Part shown: in pieces, positions 31,827 through 44,495 of the stretch | Numbering within the stretch: the first letter of the stretch is position 1 | Layout: every line of letters starts with the position of its first letter | Assembly (NCBI GenBank): GCA_907165275.2 | Contig: OU015655.1 | Location: 2,306,501-2,370,500, forward strand | Direction of reading: 5' to 3' | Source: Zygaena filipendulae | Lineage: Eukaryota > Arthropoda > Insecta > Lepidoptera > Zygaenidae | DNA length: 64,000 nt | Program-made: the position numbers and the translations under genes | The notes under the pieces: generated by a model | The model's database searches: none | Told to the model about the DNA's origin: nothing | What the model saw: the letters and a program-made list of their open reading frames with translations, nothing else

Positions 31827-31882
31827 AAAACCGTTTAGCCAAAACCGTTTAGCCAAAACCGTTTAGCCAAAACCGTTTAGCC
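31827..31882. repeat. 14-bp tandem repeat, four copies
   Basis: AAAACCGTTTAGCC repeated four times exactly. It looks like local expansion of the Helitron-like internal motif AAATCCGTTCAGCC. Confidence 0.85.
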
Positions 31883-32156
31883 GTCTTTGTTGTTTTCACG
31901 TGTATGAATGCAGTGTAAATAGTTATTATTGAAATACCTGAGTTACACAAAATGCACGTTTTTATTATGCGCGCGTACATATCATTCACATGTTGACACG
32001 ACACTTTAGAATGTTGGTATCTTACAGTTTCGCAACCAATGTAGCTACCTGAACATTGTCTAGACTAGGAACTTTTGCTGTGCGTCTATGTGCCTACCTA
32101 GCGAGCCGAGTTAATACTATCATTCGCCTAACAAATATTATATAATAACTAATGCA

Positions 32157-32476
32157 ATAGGCTAATTGACTCAGTTTTTAGGCCGTCGTGTAGATTAATA
32201 AACAATATTGGACACGTATTTTTTTCTTTTTTATGTAATCAAATATTAACGGCGATACATCGTAACGCAAACGTCCCGTCTTGATACATTTTATGGTTAA
32301 TACGTATTTAAGACGTCACGAGCCCCCACTCCCTTTAATGCGTTTTATCTGTACCTAAGTACTTTATTATTAATTAAAAAAAAAAAAAACATAATATGCG
32401 TGTCTATTATTTTTTATTATCTAACTGACAGACTAAGTAGAATTTTGATATTATGTATAACCTAGCAACACTATTG
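32157..32476. mobile_element. family A MITE, diverged copy
   Basis: AATAGGCTAATTGACTCAGT at the left, CCTAGCAACACTATT at the right. The core reads AGACGTCAC, so the CRE palindrome is damaged. Confidence 0.6.
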
Positions 32477-32954
32477 GGCTCCTTGTTGCAAGACTTGGCT
32501 CCCACCGCCTTCACCCATGCTTGGGCAAGATATAACTGGATCGTGCGACTTGCACAACTTTGGATTTAATTTTTTTTACATCTGATGTAACGGCTGACAT
32601 TTGGCGCCCTCGCATTACTAAGTACGTGATCTTTGATCAATTTTAAACCTATCAATTGATTCACACAACTTGCAACTTAGGTTAGACGCGTCGCATACCT
32701 ACTAGTATTACACAACGCACTTGTCTACGAAATAGTTAATTATCTTTATTTTAAAAATACCTATACCACTAATCAGTCTTATATCTTCTCTTTGAAATAA
32801 TATAAAACGAAATTGTTTTTGGCATCTGTCTGTGTATCCGCTTAGTAGTTTACAAACTACAAAATTATCAGCGAACCAAAGGGTCATTATAAAGAATCCT
32901 ATTTTATTTTAATGTTTAGTTTTATAATTATTCTCTTTGGTCGCAATGACTCAC

Positions 32955-32961
32955 TATAAAA
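32955..32961 (+). promoter_or_regulatory. TATA box candidate
   Basis: TATAAAA stands in non-repetitive sequence (ctcactataaaagctgactg), about 220 nt before the 33181 ORF. Initiation would be expected near 32985. Confidence 0.35.
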
Positions 32962-33180
32962 GCTGACTGAAGCTAAGAGAAGTCTTGTATGCTAAGCAAT
33001 CTGACGAACAAAATATATGATATAAAATGAAGTAGCGTGGGTAATCTTGCTGCAATCAGCAGGTGACTGAACTTGCGGCAAACTGCGTATCTACTGTACG
33101 CCTAGTAATAGCTGGGAAATCCACCCGGGGTTTCGGTTTAAACCCGACCCTTGGCCTTAGTAAGTTAAGGCTACAAAAAC

Positions 33181-33381
33181 ATGGCCACCGCGAGACCACG
33201 CGTTTCTGAAACCGGGAACACGTCTTGCGTAGATCATGATATTACGGGGATGGCGGTGAACGGGTTAAGCAAAATTGGCAATCAGGGAACACTAACTTCC
33301 GGTTTAGAAAACCGCGATTACGAAAGATTGACCGATCAGCTGTTTAAAGCTACTTCTAAACTGGAAACTGGCACAAACTAA
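33181..33381 (+). CDS. hypothetical 66-aa protein or first exon
   Basis: ATG in a fair context (aaaaacATGG) opens MATARPRVSETGNTSCVDHD and runs to LFKATSKLETGTN-TAA with balanced codon use. It has no TM or signal peptide and no family I recognise. A TATA box lies 220 nt upstream, and no clear donor is needed. It is divergent from the CRAL-TRIO gene. It could be a real small gene or chance. Confidence 0.35.
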   Translation: MATARPRVSETGNTSCVDHDITGMAVNGLSKIGNQGTLTSGLENRDYERLTDQLFKATSKLETGTN

Positions 33382-33399
33382 AGCTAAATACCTCGTTTA

Positions 33400-34830
33400 T
33401 AGCCTTTACTTAGTTAAGGCCGGGTCGGTAGCCTGCGTGCATAATTAGGTACTCAATGCTTTCGTCGAGAGTACTTGCCTCACTTCGTCGGTATGACTTC
33501 ATAAGGTTATAGTGTAAAATATGCAGAATATTTTTGCATGGTTATGAAATTCCTATTGTTGATAATGTCAGCTTTATAGCTGAAGAAAACTGTAGTCTTG
33601 TAAACTCAACTTGTGAAGACGAAGAAAGAAAATATCTTTTACGTTAACTTAAAATACACTCAATATTATGTTATATTACACGAATTTTCTCTACTTTGAC
33701 ATTTTACCTGCGTGATTTTTTTAAATATTGCGAGAATTTTGGGATAAACAGTTATTTGGTTTCTAGACATTTATCTACAATATATAGCTAATAACGAAAT
33801 TTCATGAAAATCCGTTCAGCCGCTACAATAATAGCGACAGACAGACAAAAAACGTAAAGTGTAATGCTATAATAATTGTACGTTTTAATATTAACCCTCT
33901 GTGTTCAACTAAAATAAGTAGCTTCGATGTTACCTACACTTTGATTATATTTACATTGTGCATAGATATTATTTACCTACCTAAAATATGAAAGTTTATG
34001 AACTTTCATAACAATCGCATAGCATTATTGTTCTGTAATAAAAATTCGCATTGCAACATTAACCTTAGGTAAAGAGTACAAAATTGTATCATTAATCCTC
34101 AAAAAATAATTTGGAACACAAGAAAAATCGGCACAGTGTTGGAATTATGAGTAGGTACTATTTACAATGAAAATATCCATTCTAGAAACAAATATATTCG
34201 TAACACTCAAACACAATAATACTCGTTAGAATAATTTAGTTTATAAAAAAAAAAACGGACTCACTTGTCAAATTTTCCGCCAAATCGAACGGTTGTTTGT
34301 TGGCGCGCCCGCGTTCCACAGACAGCTGAGGAATACTGGCCATTTGGAGCTAGGTTCTCCATTCATTCCAGTCACCCACCAGTCCCACCACAAAGAGTGG
34401 TGCAACGCGCCCGAATGTTTTTCTCTACGGTGACAAAGCGGAAAGAGCGTAGCTCTACGCGACTGCGTTTGTGGTTGCCTTATTTTAGTGAACGTGACGT
34501 TTTTAAATCTCTCCGGACTCCGGAGTTAGCGGAATGACCCCTTCATAATTTAACAAATTAAATCCAGACGAAAGCTCGATAACCTGTAATCTGTATAGAC
34601 CTCTAATATATTATTATGTATTAGCTATTTAGCTATTTACCTTGCAATGTATACGTTTAGTTTGTAGTATGTACGTCTCTAACTTAACCCAGTATTTTCA
34701 TTGCTTCTTGCTTATGAGCAACTTCCTATAAACGAATTAAGTTGTTTGTTCATGCTTTTAGTAAAAATAAAAAGAACAGTTAAATTGTAGCATAACTCTT
34801 GCATTTACTCGTATTTTGTCACGAAGCTAA
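33400..34830. other. AT-rich intergenic DNA
   Basis: Nothing recognised apart from weak Helitron-like traces near 33785-33850. A 90-codon frame at 34265 is unsupported. Confidence 0.35.
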
Positions 34831-34975
34831 TCTCAATGGCGTGGTGGTTTTTATGAATAGATTGTTGGCCGTGGAGTTACGGGTTTGGTTCTCGCTAGAG
34901 CCCATGAGAATACACTAGGTACACACTATTTCTGCTCGAAAATTTTCAGGGTGCAGGGTGTATGCGCGTCTGATT
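34831..34975 (+). repeat. degraded tRNA-like SINE head
   Basis: AATGGCGTGGTGGTTTTTAT, then GGGTTTGGTTCTCGCTAGAG (B-box-like). No body match elsewhere in the window. Confidence 0.35.
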
Positions 34976-35093
34976 AAGAGTAGCTTTTTATTGGCTCTAT
35001 AATGGGGCTCCCCTATTTGACGAACAAAACTGCAGCGTGGCTATATAACAACGGTGCGAGCTAATTATTTTTGATTAGGATTTATATTTATAA

Positions 35094-35290
35094 CTAGCTG
35101 TGCCCCGCGGTTTCACCCGCGTAAGTTTCGGAATTCCCGCAGGAACTCCAAAGTAGCCTAATTTACTCCTTATAACATCCAGCTAAGTACCCGTTTCGGA
35201 GATTCACCCGCGTGTATTTCGGAACTCCCGCAGGATCTCTTTATATCAGGAACCTTTGCGGACGCAGGCAGAACAACCCGCCAAAGTTAT
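35094..35290 (-). mobile_element. Helitron-like element
   Basis: CTAGCTGTGCCCCGCGGTTT, then GAATTCCCGCAGGAACTCCA and a second internal GATTCACCCGCGTGTATTTC. Confidence 0.65.
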
Positions 35291-35843
35291 AAAAATATTG
35301 CACAAAGCAAAAAAGGCAGCCGAAATTATTAATTATTATAATATAATTCCCTTTTAAAACAATCCCCTCTAAAAAAAATAAGGCAGCCAAGTTTCGTTGG
35401 CGTTTCAATATTGGAGCATCTGCGTTTAATAACCCGGTCTGATTTTATAATATATATTACATAAAAGTCAGTCAATGACCTTCGCAATCCGTGATGGAGA
35501 CGAGAGCCGCTGGCAGTAGAGTCGAACTAGTAGTAAAAAGTACCTAGATACATATTATAAGATCTACAGACAAAATTCAAATGATTTGTTCTTTGTTCGT
35601 CCTGAAATTTTATCCCACATTCCAAAAAATTCTTAGTTTGTCCCATATTACTATTGGGGTTATGCATCGTCCCATATTACAAGATATCTTGAAGAAATGG
35701 TCCGAGAATCTCATTGTCAGAGAAAAGAAACCAAGAAAACGTTTTCCTGGTTTTTTTTTTTTTTTTTTACGAAATTTTGAATTTAGATTATTATTACAAC
35801 CCTACTACAAGCCTTCGCACCACGTTACTAGTTTCTAGATAAT

Positions 35844-36168
35844 AGGCTAGTTTCCTAAATTTTCTTTTTTAGTCCGTTTTGTAGATTATTAAAAAATATT
35901 GGACACGTATTTTTTTATTTTTTATGTAACCAAAAAATAACGGAGATATATCAAGTCGAAATTTCACATGACGTCACGCCTCGCTACAGTTTGTTCGCAC
36001 GTTATAGCGAGCTGTGACATCACGAGTCCCCCACCCTAAACTTTAATGCGCTTTACCTATGCATATTTCCATTATTTTAAAAAAGCAAAAAATACGTGTC
36101 TTTTATTTTTTTATTATCTAACTGACGGACTAAATAGAATTTTGATTTTTTTACCCAGGAAACTAGCA
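35844..36168. mobile_element. family A MITE, subfamily with AGGCTAGTTTCC ends, copy 1
   Basis: AATAGGCTAGTTTCCTAAAT at the left, CCAGGAAACTAGC at the right. TGACGTCA at 35969, TGACATCA at the other site. Almost identical to 58832-59161. Confidence 0.8.
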
Positions 36169-36311
36169 TCTACTAGTTCGTTGTTTTTGAAGACATTTGG
36201 CATTTAACGCAAGTAGGTACCCATTTAGGAAACACTGCGCAAATACATGCAAATACAATGTAGAAGGATAATGGTTTATCTTATCTCTGTACATTCTTCC
36301 TATAGTGAAAG

Positions 36312-36505
36312 CCTTACTACATTATAAATGCGAAAGTGAGTTTGTTACGCTTTCACACCTTACCGGCTGAATCGATCATCACGAAATTTTGCATACACTT
36401 TGTCAAAGGTAAAGAAAAGGACATAGAGTACTTTTCATCCCGAAACTCCCGCGAGAACTCCGAAATTAACGGGGGTGAAACCGCAGGAACATTTGCTATA
36501 AAAGG
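36312..36505 (+). mobile_element. Helitron-like element
   Basis: CTACATTATAAATGCGAAAG at the left, GGGGTGAAACCGCAGGAACA at the right. Confidence 0.65.
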
Positions 36506-36729
36506 TCGTGAACTGGAAAGTAGGAATAAAAAAAACGCAAGCCGCACTAATTCAGATTTGTTTTGTGCCTATCTGAAGTAAATTGTTTAATTTGATATGT
36601 TTTATTGGTCGGATAGGTACATAAAATAAAAATTAATAGGTAGTTAATATTGAATAGTTATCGGCGTAGTAAAATAAATCATTTTATCAATGGTTTTTAT
36701 GAATATTATACTTTACTGTGAATCACTAC

Positions 36730-36930
36730 ATAGTATAAAATAAAGTCGCTTCCCGCTGTCTGTCTCTGTATGTTTAGATTTTTAAAACTACGCAACGGAT
36801 TTTGATGCAATTTTTTTTTAATAGATGGAGTGATTCAAGAGAAATGTTTATACGTATAGTTTATCCTGAAATTCCCACGGGAACTCCGAAATTGCCACGG
36901 GTGAAAACGCGGTGGATAGTGGATATCTAG
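36730..36930 (+). mobile_element. Helitron-like element, worn
   Basis: Contains CGGGAACTCCGAAATTGCCA, a decayed hairpin and a terminal CTAG at 36927-36930. Confidence 0.55.
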
Positions 36931-36939
36931 TAAATAAAT

Positions 36940-37880
36940 AGAAAATAAAGTTGTTGGTGTTGCTGCGAGTATTGGGAATTTTGAATTAAACTTCATTGTG
37001 AAGTGGATTATGATTATTATTATCTATTATTATTATTATATTCTATATAATTTTAATGTAATTCTACAACGTGTTAATGAATTAACTGAAAACTAAAAAG
37101 TAGTTTGCTCCGAATCCACTAGCGAATCGATCACACTATGTTTTAATATGGGTTATATTTTTTCTTTTTTACTAGCCCATGTCTAAATTATTTATAATAC
37201 AATATTAGGCACGTACGCCGCCCACAGCAAAAAAAAATTGGAACCGGTAGGCGCGGGCGTAGCGCTTGGAATTTTGTAGATAGGTCACCTCCAAACTAAT
37301 ATTGAATAACTTTTAAAGTTAAATTTTTTGCGACATAAATTATATTTTAATAATAATATTGTTTATTTTTTTAAATGGGGTGTATCAGGTTTTTAGTTAA
37401 TTCATTAACACGTCGTATAAGCGATTAATTGCTAATTCACAATTTTCTTATCTAACCGCCTTTAAAAAATACATAATTATTTAAAATAGCGCAAGGTTTT
37501 TTCATGCTGGTAACAATATATTTCTTGCGTGCACATTGCCCAATGTAAGACGGAGAAAGACAACAGCTGAACTCCTTGTGATAAAAGGAGACAGTCGTAT
37601 TATTATATAGCATTACGCCACGAGAAACCGAGTGATGTCGGTGGGTATTGACCTACTTGCGATAATCAACTTTTATCAAGTATTTTGTGTTCTTTATTTT
37701 GTAATTGTCTTGTGCTCGGTACCAGATCGCACGTTGATATTTTGTAGATGCAACATGAGTCAGCGGTAATAGATGTGTGTCGGTTGCGTGTAACATGCTC
37801 TGTTATGACGTAATAACTATGCTACTAGATCTGCGGTGTTCTCTTTTCTTATGCACTTTATCATTCAAGTGATGGGGTTC
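36940..37880. other. AT-rich intergenic DNA
   Basis: No exon or repeat identified. Confidence 0.35.
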
Positions 37881-37887
37881 AGACTAC

Positions 37888-38062
37888 CTACCAATATTAT
37901 GAATGCGCAAGTAACTCTGTCTGTCTGTCTATCTACGCTTTCACGCCTTATTGGCTCAACCGATAATCATGAAATTTTTCATACACGTTGTCATGGGTAC
38001 AGAGAAGGACAAAGGATACTTTTTATCCCGGAGTTCCCGCGGAACTCCTAACTTATCGCGTA
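37888..38062 (+). mobile_element. Helitron-like element, 3' end lost
   Basis: ACCAATATTATGAATGCGCA at the left; it stops after CCCGCGGAACTCCTAACTTA. Confidence 0.6.
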
Positions 38063-38568
38063 AAATAGTATTTTTTTCAAAAAACGATGCAAAAATATAG
38101 TACTTTTAGGAAATGCAAAGAAAAATAAAGTACACATTTATTTTTAATCATTTGTATCGGGCAGCATTCATCGGCAAATTATTGTCAGTTTGACAGTTTT
38201 GAGTTTTTGTTGCCGACAAGGCGTTTCGTTCTGAAATTCTCGGTGCTGAGCTCAGTGAATATAAAAAAGTGCGACAGTTGAGTTAGGGATAAAAATACAA
38301 TATTTTTCGTACTTACTATATTATTTTTCTATAATATACATATATACAATTGACTGAAATGCAGTACGATACTTTAGGTACGGGTGGCAACCCTGTAGGA
38401 TATATAGGAAATAGGTAGGTTGCCTTTCTACTACTAGTTCGGTATGATGAAGTCGGTTAAAAAAGAATCCCTCTATTTCCCTTGGTCACGGCATCACGCG
38501 TGTCAAACGGCTGAACCGATCACCATAAAATTTTTCGTACACATTCGGCAACAGTAGTTTGTATTATA

Positions 38569-38752
38569 CTAGCTGTCCCCTGCGGTTTCACCCGCGATAA
38601 TTAGGGAGTTCTCGCGGGAATTCCGGGATGAAAATTACCCTATGTCCTTGTACCCCTGATAACGTGCATGCCAAATTTCTTGAATATCGGTTGAGCCGTT
38701 GCGGTGTGAAAGCTTAATAAACAAACAAACTCAATTTCACATTAGTAAGGAT
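38569..38752 (-). mobile_element. Helitron-like element, full length
   Basis: CTAGCTGTCCCCTGCGGTTT at the left, CAATTTCACATTAGTAAGGA at the right. Confidence 0.75.
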
Positions 38753-39179
38753 AATAAATTACGCGTATAAAATTATTGTGCACAAATAAATAATGAAAGT
38801 TGGCTAACCAATGTTGTCATTGGAGGAGTACTTATAGCTGCCGTTGTTTAGTTGGTGCGCAATACCTACTTATGTCGCGGGTTGCGCTTGCGGCGCCCGG
38901 CCCGCGTGTGGTACCTATTCTGAATGTGTTACATGTGTTATGTACAACTGTACATATCTACCAAACTAAGTTTGACGGCTTTGATTTCTAATATCTTTAC
39001 TAACATTATAAAAACATTTTATTAAACTTTTTTATAAAACAAGCTTTTATTCAAATGCGCTAAATAGAATAAACCATGCATTTTCATCCAAACTAAACCT
39101 GTATACAAAATTTCAGCTCAATCGGTTGAAGTTATATCTGCTTCAAAATTGAGTTGCGAGATTCCACTCGTACAAACAT

Positions 39180-39365
39180 AGTGGTATAGTTTGCAAGTTT
39201 GTGACGTTGTAGGGGGTACCTAATCTGGATCTCCTGAACCCATTTTGAAAATTTTTACACTTATTGGAAGCTACGGTAGTACCAAAAGACATAGGATACT
39301 TTTAATCCCGAAATTCCTACGGGAACTCCGAAAATACTGCGATTGAAATCGCGGGGGACAGCTAT
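39180..39365 (+). mobile_element. Helitron-like element
   Basis: GTTTGTGACGTTGTAGGGGG subtype, also at 16050 and 43610. It ends GATTGAAATCGCGGGGGACA. Confidence 0.65.
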
Positions 39366-40027
39366 AGTTGGCAATAAAGCCAAAAATGTCTAGTTTATAC
39401 CTACATCTACATACATAATTATGTCTGTTTCTAAATTTAAAGTGAAAGGAACGGTGCAATAGAACTCTTTTTCTTTTTTTTAATTCAACTCAATGACTGT
39501 TACCTATACAATGATGCAATTTTCAGCGCGCGCAGAACTATGTACCTACCGGAAAATAGTCTACGGCATTACAGGACCTTCTATTTTTAACCGACTTCCA
39601 AAAAGAAGAGGAGGACTGCCGCGCCCGTGAGCAACGCACACCTTGCAATAGGCAGAGACTAGAGACGCCTCTGCCAAAAACTAAAAAAACTTAGGGACTC
39701 TGAATCGTCGCTGAATTAAAATTCAGACAAATAGACAGACACGTTCGAATAGGGTTACATTATACATAAGTACATTCTTACAAAATCAAGTCTCGTTGCT
39801 CGTGGACAGCGCCATGTTCATAAATGTGCAAATTCATCGCAAAACTGTGACAACATCGCCAACGGTTGCCACTGGGTCAGCTCACGACGCGCGCCAACAC
39901 GATACTCACTCTCCGAGCCAGCCAAGGTCACCGAGGGGGAATTTACATAAATTATATAAGTGCAATATCGTCACGTGTTCAACTGGTTGCCAACAGTTAC
40001 TAATTTGGCAATGAATTTTTTTTTCTA

Positions 40028-40215
40028 CTAGCTGTCCCGCGCGGTTTCAGCTGCGTGAGTTTCGGAATTCCCGCTGAAGGAACAATTTTTTTTTCTAACA
40101 GAAAAGTAGCCTAACTTCTTACTATAATATCAGCTATCTGCCAGTGAAAGTCGCGTTGAAATCAGTCCAGTCGTTTTAGACATTAGCTTTTTATGTAAGT
40201 ACCGTATACCTATAC
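40028..40215 (-). mobile_element. Helitron-like element
   Basis: CTAGCTGTCCCGCGCGGTTT, GAATTCCCGCTGAAGGAAC, then a worn 5' part. Confidence 0.6.
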
Positions 40216-40343
40216 TTTCATATTATGCATCCTAGTAAAAAGCTGTTAATTTGGAATTACAAACAGTCACTTCAATTTTATAATATATATAGATACCTAC
40301 GCACGTGACCTCACTGTTATTTTCGTTACATGGTTTCAGTTAA

Positions 40344-40661
40344 TGGGGATGTGGACTACTTTTGAAAATCAAAATTCTAATTAATCCGTCAGTTAGAAAA
40401 AAAAAATAGACACGTATTTTTTGCCTTTTCAAATAAATTAAAATATACAGAGACAAAGCGCATTAAAGTTTAGGGTGATCGGGTCGTGACGTCACTAACC
40501 GCTATATCCGCTATACAAACTGTCCGTCAAGTGACGTCACGCGAAATTTCAACTCAATGTATCGCTGTTATTTTTTGATTACGTAAAATAATAAATAAAA
40601 CGTGTCCAATATTTTTTATTAATCTACAAGACGGACTAAAAAAAATAGTCAACATGCCTAT
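40344..40661. mobile_element. family A MITE
   Basis: TGGGGATGTGGACTACTTTT at the left, AATAGTCAACATGCC at the right. Both TGACGTCA sites are intact (40497, 40532). Confidence 0.75.
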
Positions 40662-40899
40662 TCTAAAACCGTTAATGGCTTCAGCTCCTAGAGGATATTT
40701 ATTGCTCACTGTTCTCCACGGTTTTTGTCGGAGTTTCCGCGGGAACTCTGGGATAAACAGTAGGTATCTATCCAATGTCCTTTTCTGTACAACGTGTATG
40801 AATTTTCATGATCGATTGAGTAGTTAAGACGAGAAGGACAGGCAGACAGAGTTACTTTTGCATTTACTTAAATTCGGTCGCCAGATCGATTATTATATA

Positions 40900-41105
40900 C
40901 TAGCTGTGCCCCACGGTTTCACCCGTGCTAAACTTTTTTTTTCCGACATCCTATTTCAATGAAACAAAGCCTATATGTAGCTCCAGTCTAAGCTTAATCT
41001 ACCTGTGAAAACTGCATGACAATCCGTTCAGTAGATTCGGAGATTTTCGCAAACAGACAGACATACAGACAGACAGAAAACATTTTTAAAAACACTTTTT
41101 TTTTG
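40900..41105 (-). mobile_element. Helitron-like element, long subfamily
   Basis: CTAGCTGTGCCCCACGGTTT, AGCTCCAGTCTAAGCTTAAT, CAGACAGACATACAGACAGA. A worn 3' fragment of another copy lies at 40690-40860. Confidence 0.65.
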
Positions 41106-41594
41106 TGGTTAGTTACTCTTCGTCTATCGTCGCCTGTCAGTTTTGTTAAAAATATTCAATGTACTGAATCGTGGATTCTACAGTATATAGATAGATTTTA
41201 TTGAATGTCGAATAGTCTACTTAATCTTTATTTAGATTTTTCTTATATTTTTTTATTCTCTATCTAAGTATCTACTGATTGTAAGACTACCTACTACCTA
41301 TTAATTATTTTATAATGTATTTTACTGTTTTAGAAACAGTCCATACAAAACAAATGCTCCATTTTTAAAACTGTCCAAAGTTACAGGAAAATGAAGTAAT
41401 CCTTAAAGTTTTTATATTTTATTAAAACCCAATAATTACTAGATAAATAGAAAAACTTAAAATCATTTAAGTATAAAAAAAAACTTACTGAAATTAATGT
41501 TCCAAATTGACATTTGTTTAGGGCAAAAATTATCTAATAATATTATACAATTAAAAATTATGAATTATACTTCCACATTCAAGTTGTGTTTTCT

Positions 41595-41753
41595 TCAATA
41601 TTTAAAGTGATGTTTTGTGAATATTGGTCTGACAGGTCTGTATTGTGTAGCTACTATAAGTAGAGCTAGACAGACGAGCACAATGAGGAACTTCTCACGT
41701 GGTGTTGCCGACCTCTTAGCTACGTGTGCCGCCTCTAGGATTCCTTTGCCATC
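41595..41753 (-). CDS. small membrane-protein exon B (terminal exon)
   Basis: The acceptor tttttttttatttcaag is followed by DGKGILEAAHVAKRSATPRE, a hydrophobic helix KFLIVLVCLALLIVATQY, and RPVRPIFTKHHFKY-TGA. The exon has no usable ATG of its own, so it needs an upstream exon in phase 0. Exon A supplies such a phase only in a frame shifted by one base from its ATG. Family unknown. It is the last coding exon of a minus-strand gene if real. Confidence 0.5.
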   Translation of the reverse strand, partial: DGKGILEAAHVAKRSATPREKFLIVLVCLALLIVATQYRPVRPIFTKHHFKY

Positions 41754-42017
41754 CTTGAAATAAAAAAAAATACCAGTCACTATACAAACTTACTAGTTCA
41801 ACAACTAGCGTCACGTGCTACATAAACATTTTATATATTCCATTTGAAAACAAATCGATAGAACGATAATTATGTGAATAAGGGTAAACACAAATTTTTG
41901 ATAATGATTCTACGGTATTTAAACGTGATATCATAACCTCCCCCTTTTTGGAAGTCGGCTAAAAGTACCAACGATTACATTTGCAAGTTTTTAGTAAAAC
42001 TTTTTTATATTACATAA

Positions 42018-42225
42018 CTAGCTGTGCCCCGCGGTTTCACCCGCGGTAATTTCGAAGTTCCCGCGGGAATTCCGGGATAAAAAGTACCCTATGTCCTTCT
42101 CTGTACCCCTGAAAACGTGCATGCCAAATTTCATCAAAATCCGTTCAGCCGTTTTTGTGTTATTGAGTAACAAACATCCACACTTTCATATTTACCTATA
42201 ATGTTACATATAGTAGGATAATAAT
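42018..42225 (-). mobile_element. Helitron-like element, well preserved
   Basis: CTAGCTGTGCCCCGCGGTTT, CGGGATAAAAAGTACCCTAT, ending near ACTTTCATATTTACC. In the intron between the two small-membrane-protein exons. Confidence 0.75.
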
Positions 42226-42414
42226 GTTGCAATACTACACAATTTATTTAAATGTATAATTTATTATTCTGCTATATCGTCTTCTTTTTGATGGGTATTT
42301 TTTCCGGGTGGTTTGACCTACGGCGTAGGGGTGTATCTAATATTAGCGTTTTAAGGCTTCACACTACCAAAATTATTGCGTAAAAAACTTCATTGATGTA
42401 AAATAGTACATTGT

Positions 42415-42800
42415 TATCCTAGGGGTGAAAGTAACTTATATAGTCCCGAGACGGGATTTGGCGCCCGAGCGTAGCGAGGGCGCCAATAGATCGAGGGACT
42501 AAATAAGTCTTTCTCCCGAGGGTAACACTGTGCTTTTCATTACGAATGCAAGGAAAGTCAAAATAAAAATAGGAATTAGCTAAAGAAAAAAATGAGTGAA
42601 TTTTATTTTACATAAATCAACCATTAGGTGTGCTACTGGCCAGTAAGTATGCCCCCTATGACATAAAAAAAAACTTGAGTTTCTGCAGTATCCAGCTGTC
42701 AGTTGAAAGCGATTCTCCCTAGAGCTGAAAAGGGTTACTTTCAACCCGCTTCTCAGGCAACTTCAGACCTACTTTCCGAGTATGAGTAATGAAAACTTTT
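42415..42800. repeat. interspersed repeat E, copy 1
   Basis: GTACATTGTTATCCTAGGGG, CGAGGGTAACACTGTGCTTT and, farther on, AGGGTTACTTTCAACCCGCT recur in the same order at 61945-62480. It includes the hairpin GGCGCCC-GAGCGTAGCGA-GGGCGCC (42465-42490). Confidence 0.7.
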
Positions 42801-43609
42801 TTACGTACCTATACTACCTCGACAAAACGTTATTAATCAAGAAGACTGACTTACATGAAACATTTTCCATTCCCAATAGAACTTATGATAAAAATATCTC
42901 TTCGTCTTGCATCATCAGGATCTATATAGGCCAAAGTGCCTTACAGTAGGTTTTTTTGTTTTAGTAGTCCACATATTCAGCTCCAAACTAAGCAGGTCGA
43001 GGCATTTTTGCGGTGAAAAATGAAGAAGACAAACTAAGACTTGTGAAGTTGAGATACCGGATCCATTTTGAGGAGTTTTTATTAATAACAAGCTGGAAAA
43101 AAAAGCTCAAATTATAACCACAAATAGGATATATACAGATCTATAGGATATAGGACAGGTAGGATGTATCATAATAAAACTGTAGTGGGTTTATTTGTGC
43201 ACTCATCACGCACTAACTACTAAACGGATGAACTTGGTATGTAGGGTTTGCGACAAGTTCCCGAGGAACGCCAGGGACCAGCTTGTTTCATATAAAAACG
43301 TCTTTTTCAAGCAGGATTGGAACCAACTCCAGCCTACAACGATTCTTCTGAGCGCTCAGCACATAATTATTAACGTGGTCAGCCACAGACACGGAGGAAA
43401 TATCTACTATTGGTACATTCCTTGAACATTAAGTTAAATCTTACGTAATTATTAAGAGTAGGTACATGGTGAGATACGGGTCAAAGTTAACGAACCATGA
43501 GCTACAATATTTACACAACATCGATTAAAGTGTCAGATTATTATATAACGTAACGCAACTATATCAAATGCACGCAAGTACGAGGTGTACAGCTAAGTAT
43601 CTTACCCAC

Positions 43610-43797
43610 TTAAGAGGTTTGTAAGTTTGTGAATTGTGAGTTTGTGACGTTGTAGGTTGTAGCTACAGAACCGATTTTGAAAATTCTTTCACTTATAGGA
43701 AGCTACGGTAGTCCTGAGTGACAATGGTACTTCTTATCCCGAAATTACCTCGGGAACTCCGAAATTACCGCGGGTGAAATAGCGGGGGACCGCCAGT
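43610..43797 (+). mobile_element. Helitron-like element
   Basis: TTGTGACGTTGTAGGTTGTA subtype; ends GTGAAATAGCGGGGGACCGC. Confidence 0.65.
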
Positions 43798-43799
43798 CT

Positions 43800-44490
43800 G
43801 ACATAATTTGTGATCGATTGTGGAATTTCTGTTCACTGTCACTGTTTTCAATATATTTCATTCCTATCAATTCTTGTTTCAAAGTTCTTGATATATTTTT
43901 CCTTCTTTGATCTTTTTTATCCGACTACTAGTAGATACTTTAGCCTGAATGCGTAATACAAAGATTTCCTTGGAAAGTCCACAATCTCAGTAGATTCCCA
44001 CAAATTTCACCAATTATTATTGAGTACATCTTGTGGTTGCGTACGGTCAACTGTATTAGTTAAAACATAATATTATAAGAAAATTATGTAATGTTCTCAT
44101 AATATTAACTGACCAAAATTATGCGGTGAAAAAAATTACGGCGCCGATTGTACACCTCCGGTTGTCGGGTTGAAACGTTTGCCCGCCGCCATGTTCTTTT
44201 TGCTGTTTTTTTTTCAATAGTTGCTATTCTATTTTTAGATTACGCCACTATAGATCTTTTACTAACAAACTCGTTACGTCATTCAACTTTTCTGTATTTA
44301 AATGTCAATAATATTTTTTTGTGCCAAAATTGCGTCGTGCGTTCCCATTGTATTAAATTTATATCGTGTTCTTTACACAAATCGTGATGCATGAGTAAAT
44401 AACTTACTTTGATAATTTTATTTACAGAGTAAAAATCAAAGGCGGAGTGCAGAGGGACAGTAACCTAAATTACTATATTAATAATTATAG
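43800..44490. other. intronic or intergenic AT-rich DNA
   Basis: No repeat or exon recognised. A 79-codon frame at 44148 is hydrophobic by T-richness only. Confidence 0.35.
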
Positions 44491-44495
44491 TTTTA

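Noticed and set aside
34265..34537. 90-codon plus-strand frame
   Set aside because: No splice sites, recognisable motif or codon bias; probably chance.
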